A stretch of DNA of 64,000 nt from AP-15 sp963755435 (GTDB lineage: Bacteria; Pseudomonadota; Alphaproteobacteria; ATCC43930; CGMCC-115725): the NCBI GenBank assembly GCA_963755435.1, contig CAVWJX010000005.1, positions 1,354,565 through 1,418,564 on the forward strand. The letters are read 5' to 3'. The notes under the pieces are model-generated. The model ran no database searches. It was not told the origin of the DNA and was given only the letters and a program-made list of their open reading frames with translations. The first letter of the stretch is position 1, and every line of letters starts with the position of its first letter. Below, one piece after another: positions 19,268 through 30,548 of the stretch. Position numbers and translations under genes: made by a program.

Positions 19268-19789
19268 TTACCCGGTGCCGCCCTGGTTTTCGGCATGGGC
19301 GGCGAGAACCCGCGCGACCTGTCCGGCCGGCGCCTGCAGCACCCGGGCGAGCCGCGTCGCCGGCGCCACCAGCAGCCCGACGAGCTTGCCGCGCAATTCG
19401 TCGAGCGACGGCAGCAGCGCCAGTTCCTTGACCCCGGCGACGTCGATCAGCTGTCCGCCGAGGCCGCCGCCGACGATGGTGAGCTTGGTGTTGCGGTTGG
19501 CGAACTCGACCGTGAGCTTGGCCGCGGCCACCGGGTCGCGCGAAAAGGCGATCGCGGTCGGCCCGGTAAACAGCGCCGAGAGGGGCGCGAACCGGGTGCC
19601 GTCGAGCGCGCGGCGCGCCAGCCGGTTCTTGGTCACTCGGTAGCGGGCGCCGCCGCTGCGCATCTGCCGGCGCAATTGGGTCGCCTCGGCGACGGTCAGG
19701 CCCGACTGGTGGGTCACGACGACGCACGCGGTCTCGGCCAGATCCTGCTGCAAGCTCTCGACCAGCTTCTGTTTTTGTGCTCGATCCAC
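19268..19789 (-). CDS. rplJ: 50S ribosomal protein L10 (GTG start)
   Basis: A 173-residue L10, which anchors L7/L12 dimers and in many bacteria represses its own operon. It starts with GTG (19789-19787): MDRAQKQKLVESLQQDLAET. The domain VTHQSGLTVAEATQLRRQMR, then GARYRVTKNRLARRAL, FTGPTAIAFSRDPVAAAKL and GQLIDVAGVKELALLPS match the family. The C-terminal helix that binds L7/L12 follows. No autoregulatory leader structure could be confirmed in the 69-bp spacer to rplA. Confidence 0.96.
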   Translation of the reverse strand: MDRAQKQKLVESLQQDLAETACVVVTHQSGLTVAEATQLRRQMRSGGARYRVTKNRLARRALDGTRFAPLSALFTGPTAIAFSRDPVAAAKLTVEFANRNTKLTIVGGGLGGQLIDVAGVKELALLPSLDELRGKLVGLLVAPATRLARVLQAPAGQVARVLAAHAENQGGTG

Positions 19790-19858
19790 TCCGGTCTCCG
19801 ACCTCGATCTCGCGCGCCGCGCCCGGCCGAAACCGTCCAGGGCTCCGGCGGGTGCCGG

Positions 19859-20566
19859 CTAAGTCCTGGCGTCTTCGGCCAAATCGGTCAATTCGAGCCT
19901 GACGCCCGGTCCCATGGTCGAGCTCAAACTGACCTTCTTGATGTAGGTGCCTCTGACGCCGCTCGGCTTGTTCCGGGTGATCGCGCCGACAAAGGCGCGC
20001 ACATTATCCGCAAGCGCGTCCGGGGTAAAGCTCGCTTTGCCGACCCCGGCATGGACGAGGCCCGCCTTCTCGGCGCGAAACTCGACCTGGCCGCCCTTGG
20101 CCGCGCGCACCGCCTCGCCGACATTCTGGGTCACCGTGCCGAGCCGCGGGTTCGGCATCAGGCCGCGCGGCCCCAGGATCTTGCCGAGCCGGCCGACCAG
20201 CGCCATCAGGTCGGGGGTGGCGATCGCCCGATCGAAATCGATGTTGCCGGCCTGGATCTTTTCGGCCAAATCCTCGGCCCCGACCACATCGGCCCCGGCG
20301 GCTTCGGCCTCCTTGGCCCGGTCGCCGCGGGCGAAAACCGCGACCCGCACGGTTTTGCCGGTGCCGTGCGGCAACATCACGGTGCCGCGCAAATTCTGGT
20401 CCTGCTTGCGCGGATCGAGGTTCAGGTTCATCGCGATCTCGACGGTTTCGTCGAATTTTGCCGAGGCCCGCGACTTGACCAGGCCGACCGCTTCGCCAAG
20501 CGGCAACGCCGCTGCCCGATCGATCCCGTCATACGCCTTTTCAAGGCGCTTACCCATCTTGGCCAT
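19859..20566 (-). CDS. rplA: 50S ribosomal protein L1
   Basis: A 235-residue L1 of the E-site stalk. I chose ATG 20566 (MAKMGKRLEKAYDGIDRAAA), which sits 5 bp after the rplK stop; upstream codons in the same frame belong to a shadow of rplK. Signatures are FDETVEIAMNLNLDPRKQDQ, LPHGTGKTVRVAVFARG, GRLGKILGPRGLMPNPRLGT and GTYIKKVSLSSTMGPG. The gene is adjacent to rplK as in nearly all bacteria. Confidence 0.97.
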   Translation of the reverse strand: MAKMGKRLEKAYDGIDRAAALPLGEAVGLVKSRASAKFDETVEIAMNLNLDPRKQDQNLRGTVMLPHGTGKTVRVAVFARGDRAKEAEAAGADVVGAEDLAEKIQAGNIDFDRAIATPDLMALVGRLGKILGPRGLMPNPRLGTVTQNVGEAVRAAKGGQVEFRAEKAGLVHAGVGKASFTPDALADNVRAFVGAITRNKPSGVRGTYIKKVSLSSTMGPGVRLELTDLAEDART

Positions 20567-20571
20567 ATTCT

Positions 20572-21003
20572 TCACTCCACCACGTCGAGGCCGATCGAAC
20601 GCGCCGAGCCGACCAGCATGCGGCAGGCGCCCTCGAGATCCTTGGCATTGAGGTCGGGCATCTTCTTTTCGGCGATCTCGCGGATCTGGGCCATCGTCAC
20701 CCGCCCGACCGAGCTGCCCTTGCCGGTGGTCTGCGAGCCTTTGTCGATCCCGGCCGCCTTTTTGAGGAAGTAGGTGTTGGGCGGGCTTTTCGTCACAAAA
20801 GTAAACGAGCGGTCGGCAAACGCTGTGATCACCACCGGGATCGGCATGCCGGGCTCGAGGCTCTGCGTCGCGGCGTTGAATGCCTTGCAGAACTCCATGA
20901 TGTTGAGGCCGCGCTGGCCGAGCGCCGGGCCTATCGGCGGCGACGGGTTCGCCTTGCCGGCCGGTACCTGCAGCTTGATGATGCCGACGACTTTCTTTGC
21001 CAT
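20572..21003 (-). CDS. rplK: 50S ribosomal protein L11
   Basis: A 143-residue L11 at the GTPase-associated centre, the target region of thiopeptides and the sensor for RelA. It reads MAKKVVGIIKLQVPAGKANP, SPPIGPALGQRGLNIMEFCK, TFVTKSPPNTYFLKKAAG and the C-terminal AKDLEGACRMLVGSARSIGL, all canonical. The length is standard. It follows nusG by 71 bp. Confidence 0.98.
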   Translation of the reverse strand: MAKKVVGIIKLQVPAGKANPSPPIGPALGQRGLNIMEFCKAFNAATQSLEPGMPIPVVITAFADRSFTFVTKSPPNTYFLKKAAGIDKGSQTTGKGSSVGRVTMAQIREIAEKKMPDLNAKDLEGACRMLVGSARSIGLDVVE

Positions 21004-21074
21004 TCCTAGAGCTCTCTAAGCCTTGATCCTCGCCCGGTGGCGAGAGGGGGTGTGGGATCGCGGGTGGCGCCCGC

Positions 21075-21608
21075 TCAGACCTTTTCGACCTGCGCATATT
21101 CGAGCTCGACCGGGGTTGCCCGGCCAAAGATCGAGACCGCGACCTTGAGGCGCGCCCGCTCCTCGTCGACATCCTCGACCAGACCGTTGAACGAGGTAAA
21201 GGGCCCATCGCAGACCCGGACCTGCTCGCCCACCTCAAAGGTGATCGAGGGCTTCGGCCGTTCGATGCCCTCCTGCACCTGGTACATGATGCGCGCCGCC
21301 TCGTTGTCGCTGATCGGCGACGGCCGGGCGCCGCGGCCGCCGAGAAACCCGGTCACCTTGGCGGTGTTCTTGACCAGATGCCAGGTCTCGTCGTTCAAAT
21401 CCATCTTGATCAGCACATAGCCGGGGAAGAATTTGCGCTCGGAGCTGACCTTGGCGCCGCGCTTGACCTCGACCACCTCCTCGGTCGGCACCAGGATCTC
21501 CTCGAACCGGTCGCCGAGCCCCTTCTGCTCGGCCTGCTCGCGGATCGACGAGGCGACCTTCTTCTCGAAGCCCGAATAGACGTGAATTACATACCAGCGG
21601 CTGGCCAT
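21075..21608 (-). CDS. nusG: transcription termination/antitermination factor NusG
   Basis: A 177-residue NusG, which couples RNA polymerase to Rho and to the ribosome through S10. The NGN domain begins MASRWYVIHVYSGFEKKVAS and contains VSSERKFFPGYVLIKMDLND and WHLVKNTAKVTGFLG. The KOW domain is FEVGEQVRVCDGPFTSFNGL. ATG 21608 with GAGGCGAG upstream is preferred to an in-frame ATG 11 codons earlier. The gene is 16 bp after secE. Confidence 0.97.
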   Translation of the reverse strand: MASRWYVIHVYSGFEKKVASSIREQAEQKGLGDRFEEILVPTEEVVEVKRGAKVSSERKFFPGYVLIKMDLNDETWHLVKNTAKVTGFLGGRGARPSPISDNEAARIMYQVQEGIERPKPSITFEVGEQVRVCDGPFTSFNGLVEDVDEERARLKVAVSIFGRATPVELEYAQVEKV

Positions 21609-21624
21609 CGCGCTCGCCTCGAAC

Positions 21625-21825
21625 CTAGCTTCCCAGGCCAAAGATCACCCGCACGCCGGCCGAAAACATCTGGTCCACCAGAAAAAAAAAGCCGGCGGCG
21701 ATGAACACCATGACAAACACCATCGCGGTCGTGACCATCGTCTCTTTGCGGGTCGGCCAGGTGACCCGGGAAACCTCCTGGCGGACCTCCTCGGCGAACT
21801 TCAGCGGAGTGGTTTTATTTGCCAT
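21625..21825 (-). CDS. secE: preprotein translocase subunit SecE
   Basis: A 66-residue short-form SecE with one membrane segment, the essential partner of SecY. KFAEEVRQEVSRVTWPTRKE is the conserved amphipathic motif, and the membrane helix is about residues 31-53 (VTTAMVFVMVFIAAGFFFLV). The start-codon region is a perfect 14-bp tandem duplication, so a second ATG in another frame lies 14 bases upstream. The correct frame is set by the SecE residues. Confidence 0.96.
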   Translation of the reverse strand: MANKTTPLKFAEEVRQEVSRVTWPTRKETMVTTAMVFVMVFIAAGFFFLVDQMFSAGVRVIFGLGS

Positions 21826-21844
21826 AACCTATTTGCCATAACCT
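21817..21844. repeat. 14-bp tandem duplication spanning the secE start
   Basis: Two perfect adjacent copies of atttgccataacct (21817-21830 and 21831-21844) cover the secE start codon and its AGGTT upstream context. The upstream copy therefore presents an identical initiation context in a different frame, opening a 12-codon reading frame (21839 down to 21801) that overlaps the start of secE. Confidence 0.8.
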
Positions 21845-21966
21845 GAGCGCGAACCTGAGCCACACGGACGCCATGATGCCACCGATCCAGCAATGGCGAT
21901 CCCGCCAACATATGGCCCCGCGACCGGCCGCGTTCCAGGATGCCACTGGCTCCGACGCCCGCCGGC

Positions 21967-22042
21967 TGGCAGGAGTGGAGGGGCTCGAACCCCCAACCCC
22001 CGGTTTTGGAGACCGGTGCTCTACCAATTGAGCTACACTCCT
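21967..22042 (-). tRNA. tRNA-Trp (anticodon CCA)
   Basis: A 76-nt cloverleaf on the minus strand begins AGGAGTGTAGCTCAATTGG and has an encoded CCA end. The anticodon arm CCGGT-CT-CCA-AA-ACCGG gives anticodon CCA, hence Trp. The T-arm is GGGGG-TTCGAGC-CCCTC. Position between tuf2 and secE is the common alphaproteobacterial arrangement, and it is probably cut out of the tuf2-secE transcript. Confidence 0.97.
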
Positions 22043-22138
22043 ATTTCGTCGCCCGCTCCTAGGCGGTTTGTGGATCAGGTCCGGGGATCGGGTCCGGGGG
22101 TCAGGTCCGGAGGTGACCGGCCGGCGGGTGCGGGGCGG

Positions 22139-23329
<1,191 letters not shown>

Positions 23330-23379
23330 CGTTCCGGCTTTCGTCAGAAATGGAGTCAACCAGCACCACGCGGGCCGAC

Positions 23380-23453
<74 letters not shown>

Positions 23454-23567
23454 ACGCCGCCGTCCACACCACGCCGCCCGAACGCCACATACCCGTCGAG
23501 CCAATTGCCGCCGCTCGCCCTCTCGATCGACCCCATTCGCCGTCGCTCGCCGCATCAGCCGCTGCGA

Positions 23568-23653
23568 TGGTGGAGGGGGTTGGATTCGAACCAACGAAGA
23601 CGTACGTCGGCAGATTTACAGTCTGCTGCCTTTAACCACTCGGCAACCCCTCC
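23568..23653 (-). tRNA. tRNA-Tyr (anticodon GTA)
   Basis: An 86-nt class II tRNA with the long variable arm expected for Tyr and an encoded CCA. It begins GGAGGGGTTGCCGAGTGG, and the anticodon arm CAGA-CT-GTA-AA-TCTG gives GTA. It is the first gene of the tRNA-tuf-tRNA-secE-nusG block. Confidence 0.97.
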
Positions 23654-23689
23654 GGAACCCGCGTGCCGCCCGGCGCGGCGGAGTCCGCG

Positions 23690-23718
23690 GTCATAAGGTC
23701 TGGGCCCGCTCTTGTCAA
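23690..23718 (-). promoter_or_regulatory. promoter for the tRNA-Tyr/tuf2/secE block
   Basis: On the minus strand a perfect TTGACA (23718-23713) is followed after 17 bases by TATGAC (23695-23690, 4 of 6 consensus). The predicted start is about 30 bases upstream of the tRNA-Tyr 5' end. Position, spacing and orientation all fit. Confidence 0.6.
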
Positions 23719-23720
23719 TT

Positions 23721-23777
23721 GGGCTGTGCCGCGGCCAAGAGCGGGCTGTGCGGTGGCCAGGGGCGGGCTGTGCCGCT
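23721..23777. repeat. 22-bp imperfect tandem repeat between tRNA-Tyr and rlmB
   Basis: About 2.6 copies of a 22-bp unit starting gggctgtgc (23721, 23743 and 23765) lie in the divergent spacer between tRNA-Tyr and rlmB, just behind the tRNA promoter. They may influence either promoter, but nothing in the sequence proves it. Confidence 0.6.
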
Positions 23778-23813
23778 CTGGTAGCGTTGCCGCCTGTTGG
23801 TTCGCCTCGGCTG

Positions 23814-24740
23814 ATGCTAGAGGCTGCGCTCGATCTGCGTCAAGCCGCCGGAGCCGATGTGATCAAACCGATACGACCGACCCGCCAAACCCCCGACCTC
23901 CGCCCCGGCCGCGCGCGCTCGCTCCGGGCGCGCCAAGGCGAGCGTGCGCCGCCGGTGGGCGGGCGCTGGATTTACGGCCGGCACGCCGTCGCCGCCGCCC
24001 TCGCCAATGTCGAGCGCCGCTGGCGCCATCTGGCGGCCGTTGTCGGCCATGAAGAGGAGGCGCGGGCGCTGGTGGCCGGGGCAAAGGCGGCCCGCAGCGG
24101 CGGCGGCGAGCCGGTGCGGGTGCTCGAGCGCGACGCCTTCGCCGCGCTGCTGCCGGCCGGCGCCGTCCATCAGGGGCTGGCGCTCGAGGTCGAGCCGCTG
24201 GCCGGGCGCGATCTCGAGGCGGTGCTGGGGCGGGCCGCGCTGACCGCAGCGCGGATCGTGGTCGTGGCCCTCGACCGGGTCAGCGACCCGCACAATCTCG
24301 GCGCGGTGCTGCGCTCGGCGGCAGCCTTTGGCGCACTTGCCGTGGTCAGCGTCGCGCATGGCGGGGCGCCGGCTGGGGGCGCGCTCGCCAAGTCCGCGTC
24401 GGGCGCGCTCGAATTGGTGCCGCTCGTCTCCGTCGTCAACCTCGCCCGCGCCCTCGACCGGCTGAAGGCCGCCGGGTTTTGGATCTGCGGTCTCGACGAG
24501 ACCGCAGCACAGCCGCTCTCCGCACTCGATCTCGGCCGGCGGGTGGCGCTGGTGCTCGGCGGCGAGGGCAGCGGCATGCGCCGGCTGGTGCGCGAGCGCT
24601 GCGATTTCCTGGCCCGCCTGCCGACCCGGCCGGAGCAGCCGAGCCTCAACGTCTCCAACGCCGCCGCGGTGGCGCTCTACGAGCTGGCCCGCGGCGAGCT
24701 CGGGCGCGGCGAGGTCGCCCCCAGCCCCGATCCCGGCTGA
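23814..24740 (+). CDS. rlmB: 23S rRNA (guanosine-2'-O-)-methyltransferase RlmB, SpoU family
   Basis: A SPOUT-type rRNA 2'-O-methyltransferase of about 308 residues that modifies the peptidyl-transferase loop. The N-terminal substrate-binding domain starts at GGRWIYGRHAVAAAL. The catalytic domain shows motif 1 ALDRVSDPHNLGAVLRSAAA, motif 2 ALVLGGEGSGMRRLVRERCD and motif 3 LPTRPEQPSLNVSNAAAVAL, which together form the trefoil knot that binds SAM. ATG 23814 is one choice; a GTG at 23859 is also possible because the first 45 residues are not conserved. Confidence 0.92.
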   Translation: MLEAALDLRQAAGADVIKPIRPTRQTPDLRPGRARSLRARQGERAPPVGGRWIYGRHAVAAALANVERRWRHLAAVVGHEEEARALVAGAKAARSGGGEPVRVLERDAFAALLPAGAVHQGLALEVEPLAGRDLEAVLGRAALTAARIVVVALDRVSDPHNLGAVLRSAAAFGALAVVSVAHGGAPAGGALAKSASGALELVPLVSVVNLARALDRLKAAGFWICGLDETAAQPLSALDLGRRVALVLGGEGSGMRRLVRERCDFLARLPTRPEQPSLNVSNAAAVALYELARGELGRGEVAPSPDPG

Positions 24741-24761
24741 GTGCGCGCCGGTGCGGCCCGA

Positions 24762-24789
24762 TTGCCGTGCGCCCAAACCTCGGTTATCA
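24762..24789 (+). promoter_or_regulatory. possible tRNA-Thr promoter
   Basis: TTGCCG (24762-24767), 16 bases, then TTATCA (24784-24789), with the tRNA starting about 12 bases later. The match is moderate, but the placement is right for a tRNA gene. Confidence 0.35.
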
Positions 24790-24801
24790 GGTAATTGTCC
24801 C

Positions 24802-24876
24802 GCCGGGTTAGCACAGTGGCAGTGCAGCGGTTTTGTAAACCGAAGGTCGGGGGTTCGAATCCCTCACCCGGCACCA
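24802..24876 (+). tRNA. tRNA-Thr (anticodon TGT)
   Basis: A 75-nt tRNA begins GCCGGGTTAGCACAGTGG and ends with an encoded CCA. The anticodon arm GCGGT-TT-TGT-AA-ACCG gives TGT, decoding ACA. It stands alone between rlmB and the peptide transporter operon. I looked for a repeated copy of its 3' end as a sign of an integrated element and saw none. Confidence 0.96.
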
Positions 24877-24969
24877 AGGCGATCAGTTACTTCTTTGCCT
24901 GACGCGAGTTAGGGCGAACAGCGTCTAGGGTTGGACGCCTCATGCCAAATGGGGTGTATCCGCTGGTGA

Positions 24970-24996
24970 TTGACAGCGGTTGTTGCGCCCGATACC
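24970..24996 (+). promoter_or_regulatory. possible promoter of the peptide ABC operon
   Basis: A perfect TTGACA at 24970-24975 lies about 100 bases before the first transporter gene. The best -10 candidates (GATACC at 24991 or TACCAC two bases later) are weak, so this is only a candidate. Confidence 0.3.
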
Positions 24997-25077
24997 ACAC
25001 GCTGTACGCCTACGGGACGTCAGTTCGACATAGGATGGCAGCTCGAAAAGGGCCAGCGGGAGGAGGGGGCGGGCATT

Positions 25078-26109
<1,032 letters not shown>

Positions 26110-26166
26110 CAAAGAAACACCGTCTGGCCGATCGATCGGCCGACCGACAAGAGACCGGGAGGAAAA

Positions 26167-27780
26167 ATGAAGTTCGGATGGAGCCTGGTGGCGGCGGGGG
26201 TCAGCGCTCTCCTCGTCTCGGCGGCGGTCGCGGCGCCGGCGAACGAAGAGGAGGCGCCCAAGCGCGGCGGGACATTGACCTATGTGATCCCGGCCGACGC
26301 TCCGCCCTCGTTCGACGGTCACCGCGAGGGCACCTTTGCAACCCTGCACGCGGTCGCCCCGTTCTATAGCGTGCTGATCCGGATCAACCCGCAAAACCCG
26401 TCCTCAACCACCGACTTCGTCTGCGATCTGTGCACGGCGATGCCGACGCCGACCGACGACGGCAAGACCTACACGTTCAAGATCAGGCCGGGCGTCAAAT
26501 TCGCCGATGGCTCGCCCTTGACCGCCGCCGATGTGGCGGCGAGCTGGGACAACATCATCCATCCGCCCAAGGGCTCGATCAGTCCGCGTGCCAGCTGGTA
26601 CGAGATGGTCGATCGGGTCACCGCTTCCGACCCTTCGACGGTGGTCTTTCAGCTGAAGTTCGCGACCAACGCCTTTCTGCCGGCGCTCGCCGACCCGTTC
26701 GCCTTCGTCTACAAGAAATCGATCCTCGACAAGAACCCGCGCTGGTATGAAACGAACATCATGGGCTCCGGCCCGTTCAAATTCGTCAACTATCAGGCCG
26801 GGCAGTCGATCTCGGGCAAGCGCAACCCCGACTATTACCGTCAGGGACTGCCCTATCTCGACGGGTTCGTCGGGATCTTCGCGCCAAAGCAGGCGGTGCG
26901 GGTCGACGCGATCCGCTCCGACCGGGCGGCGATCGAGTTTCGCGGGCTGCCGCCCTCGGCCATCACTCAGCTGAAGCGGGAGCTTGACGGCAAGATCGAG
27001 GTGCAGCACAGCGACTGGAATTGCGGCAATCTGGTCCAGCCAAACCATCAGAAAAAGCCGTTCGACGACGCTCGGGTGCGCCGCGCGCTGGACTTGGCGA
27101 TCGACCGCTGGGGCGGCGCGCCGGCGCTCGCCAAGATCACCGATGCGGGCACCGTTGGCGGTATCGTGTTCCCTGGCTCGCCGCTGGCGCCGACCAAGGC
27201 CGAGCTCGAACAGGTCGCGGGCTTCGGGCCGGATATCGAGCAATCGCGGGCCGAGGCACGGCGGCTGTTAAAGGCGGCCGGAGCCGAGGGATTAAGCTTC
27301 ACCTTGCTCAATCGCAATGTCGATCAGCCCTACAAATACGTCGGCACCTGGCTCGTCGACCAATGGAGCAAGATCGGGCTGCACGTCACCCAGCAGGTGC
27401 TGGCGACCGGTCCGGAATTGGCGGCGTTGCGCAGCGGCAATTTCCAGGTCGCGCTGATCGCCAATTGCCACGGGGTGGTTAATCCGGTGCTCGATGTTCA
27501 GGCGTTTCTGCCGACCTCGGTCTATAGCGCCAATTACGGATACTACGAAGATCCGAAGGAGGTCGCCCTTTACAACAATATGCTGCGCGAAACCGACTTC
27601 AAGAAACAGCGCGGGCTGATGCTCGACTTTGAGAAATACGTCCTTGACACCCAAGCCCATGAGATCTGGGTATTGTGGTGGCGCCGGAACATTCCCTATC
27701 GGTCCTATGTCAAAGGCTGGAAGATCAGCCCGAGCCATTACCTCAATCAGGATCTGGCGACCATCTGGCTCGACAAGTAG
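26167..27780 (+). CDS. peptide ABC transporter substrate-binding protein 1
   Basis: A 537-residue family 5 periplasmic binding protein (DppA/OppA type). A signal peptide covers about residues 1-22 (SALLVSAAVAAPANE). The mature part has KRGGTLTYVIPADAPPSFDG, the Cys pair FVCDLCTAMPTPT, FKIRPGVKFADGSPLTAADV and KPFDDARVRRALDLAIDRWG. The ligand is unknown. It is one of three paralogues in this operon (others at 27875 and 30549) that align along their whole length. GGGAGGAAAA precedes the ATG. The 3' end is followed by two echoes of its last codons. Confidence 0.93.
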   Translation: MKFGWSLVAAGVSALLVSAAVAAPANEEEAPKRGGTLTYVIPADAPPSFDGHREGTFATLHAVAPFYSVLIRINPQNPSSTTDFVCDLCTAMPTPTDDGKTYTFKIRPGVKFADGSPLTAADVAASWDNIIHPPKGSISPRASWYEMVDRVTASDPSTVVFQLKFATNAFLPALADPFAFVYKKSILDKNPRWYETNIMGSGPFKFVNYQAGQSISGKRNPDYYRQGLPYLDGFVGIFAPKQAVRVDAIRSDRAAIEFRGLPPSAITQLKRELDGKIEVQHSDWNCGNLVQPNHQKKPFDDARVRRALDLAIDRWGGAPALAKITDAGTVGGIVFPGSPLAPTKAELEQVAGFGPDIEQSRAEARRLLKAAGAEGLSFTLLNRNVDQPYKYVGTWLVDQWSKIGLHVTQQVLATGPELAALRSGNFQVALIANCHGVVNPVLDVQAFLPTSVYSANYGYYEDPKEVALYNNMLRETDFKKQRGLMLDFEKYVLDTQAHEIWVLWWRRNIPYRSYVKGWKISPSHYLNQDLATIWLDK

Positions 27781-27818
27781 GACTGGCTCGACAAGTTAGC
27801 GGCTGGCTCGACAAGTAG
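27765..27818. repeat. triplicated 3' end of the first binding-protein gene
   Basis: The terminal ctggctcgacaagtag, which encodes the last residues WLDK and the stop, recurs twice downstream (27783 and 27803) with one-base changes and 18-20 bp spacing. It fills half of the spacer to the next gene. Confidence 0.75.
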
Positions 27819-27874
27819 GCGCATAAGAGACGGCCACGATCGATGATCAAAACAAATCAAACAGGGAGCGAGAT

Positions 27875-29482
27875 ATGAAGGTCCGATCGGCACTGATTGC
27901 GGCGGCCATTGCCGCGGCGGCGGCGTTTCCGGCGGCGGCGGGAGAGGAGGAGGCGCCCAAATCCGGCGGCACCTTGACCTATCTGATCCCGGCCGACGCA
28001 CCGCCCAGCTTTGACGCCCATCAGGAGGAGACCTACGCGACGATCTTCTCGGCGGCGCCCTTCTACAGCCTGCTGGTCCGGATCAACCCGCAGGACCCGT
28101 CGTCGTCGACCGACATCGTATGCGACCTATGCACGGTGATGCCGACTCCGACCGACGGCGGCAAGACCTGGACGTTCAAGATCAGGCCGGGGATCAAATT
28201 CACCGACGGCACGCCGCTGACCGCCGACGACATCGTCGCCAGCTGGAACGAGATCATCCATCCGCCGCAAGGCATCCTGAGCCCGCGCCAAAGCCATTAC
28301 ATGATGGTGGATAAGGTGGAGGCGCCGGATCCATCGACCGTCGTGTTCCATCTGAAGTTTGCCACCAATGCATTCTTGCCGGCGCTGGCGGATCCCTATT
28401 CGTGGATTTATGAGAAGAAGATCATCGACAAAGATCCGAAGTGGTACATGCAGCATATCATGGGTACCGGCCCGTTCAAATTTGTCAGCTACCAGGCCGG
28501 CCAGGCGATCAAAGGGGTGAAAAACCCCGATTATTTCCGCAAGGGGTTGCCGTATCTCGACGGGTTCACCGGCATCTATGCACCCAAGCAGGCGGTGCAG
28601 ATCGACGCGCTCCGCTCCGACCGGGCGGCGATCGAGTTCCGCGGCTACCCGCCATCGGCGATCAGCCAGCTAAAGCAGGAGCTCGACGGCAAGATCACCG
28701 TGCAGCAGAGTGACTGGAATTGCGGCAGCATCGTCGAGTTCAACGAAAAGCAAAAACCGTTCGACGATGTGCGGGTGCGCCGCGCGCTGACCCTGGCGAT
28801 CGACCGCTGGGGGACCGCGCCGCAGCTCTCCAAGATCGCCGTGGTCAAGACGGTCGGCGGCATCGTCTTTCCGGGCTCGCCATTGGCGGCGACCAAGCCC
28901 GAATTGGAGCAAATGGCCGGCTACTGGCCCGACATCGAAAAGTCGCGGGCCGAGGCGAGACGCCTGCTAAAGGAAGCGGGCGCCGAGGGCCTCAGCTTTA
29001 CCCTGCTCAACCGCAACGTCGACCAGCCCTACAAATACCTTGGCACCTGGGTGATCGGCGACTGGAGCAAGATCGGTCTGCACGTAACCCAGCGGGTGGT
29101 GCCGACCGGGCCATGGTTTCAGGCCTACCGGAGCGGCAACTATCAGGTCGGGATCATCGGCAACTGCCAGAGTGTGGTCAACCCGCTGCTCGACGTGCAG
29201 CGCTACCTGCCGCCCGACGTTTATTCGGGCAATTTCGGGCAGTTCAAAGACCCAAAGGAGGTGGCGATCTACGATAAGATGCTGCGCGAGACCGACTTCA
29301 ACAAGCAGCGGGCATTGATGCGGCAGTATGAAAAACGCGTCCTCGACGGTCAGGTGCACGAGGCCTTTTTGTTGTGGTGGTATCGGGTGGTGCCCTATCG
29401 TTCTTATGTCAAGGGCTGGAAGATCGGCCCGAGCCATTACCTGAACCAGGATTTGGCAACGATTTGGCTCGACCAGAAATAG
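27875..29482 (+). CDS. peptide ABC transporter substrate-binding protein 2
   Basis: A 535-residue family 5 binding protein, paralogous to the genes before and after it. A signal peptide covers about residues 1-22 (IAAAIAAAAAFPAAAGEE). Shared blocks are KSGGTLTYLIPADAPPSFDA, the IVCDLCTVMPTPT Cys pair, VRRALTLAIDRWG and QSDWNCGS. GGGAGCGAG lies upstream of the ATG. Residues differing from copy 1 are spread evenly, so this is an old duplication rather than a recent one. The ligand cannot be read from sequence. Confidence 0.93.
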   Translation: MKVRSALIAAAIAAAAAFPAAAGEEEAPKSGGTLTYLIPADAPPSFDAHQEETYATIFSAAPFYSLLVRINPQDPSSSTDIVCDLCTVMPTPTDGGKTWTFKIRPGIKFTDGTPLTADDIVASWNEIIHPPQGILSPRQSHYMMVDKVEAPDPSTVVFHLKFATNAFLPALADPYSWIYEKKIIDKDPKWYMQHIMGTGPFKFVSYQAGQAIKGVKNPDYFRKGLPYLDGFTGIYAPKQAVQIDALRSDRAAIEFRGYPPSAISQLKQELDGKITVQQSDWNCGSIVEFNEKQKPFDDVRVRRALTLAIDRWGTAPQLSKIAVVKTVGGIVFPGSPLAATKPELEQMAGYWPDIEKSRAEARRLLKEAGAEGLSFTLLNRNVDQPYKYLGTWVIGDWSKIGLHVTQRVVPTGPWFQAYRSGNYQVGIIGNCQSVVNPLLDVQRYLPPDVYSGNFGQFKDPKEVAIYDKMLRETDFNKQRALMRQYEKRVLDGQVHEAFLLWWYRVVPYRSYVKGWKIGPSHYLNQDLATIWLDQK

Positions 29483-29501
29483 CAGCGGGGTGGATCGCGC
29501 T

Positions 29502-30500
<999 letters not shown>

Positions 30501-30548
30501 CGCGTGGCGGACCCGCCGGACGACCTGCAATACCGGGAGAACAAAAAC

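Noticed and set aside
24802..24876. tRNA-Thr as an integration site for a mobile element
   Set aside because: I saw no repeated tRNA 3' end downstream and no integrase; the following genes form an ordinary transporter operon.
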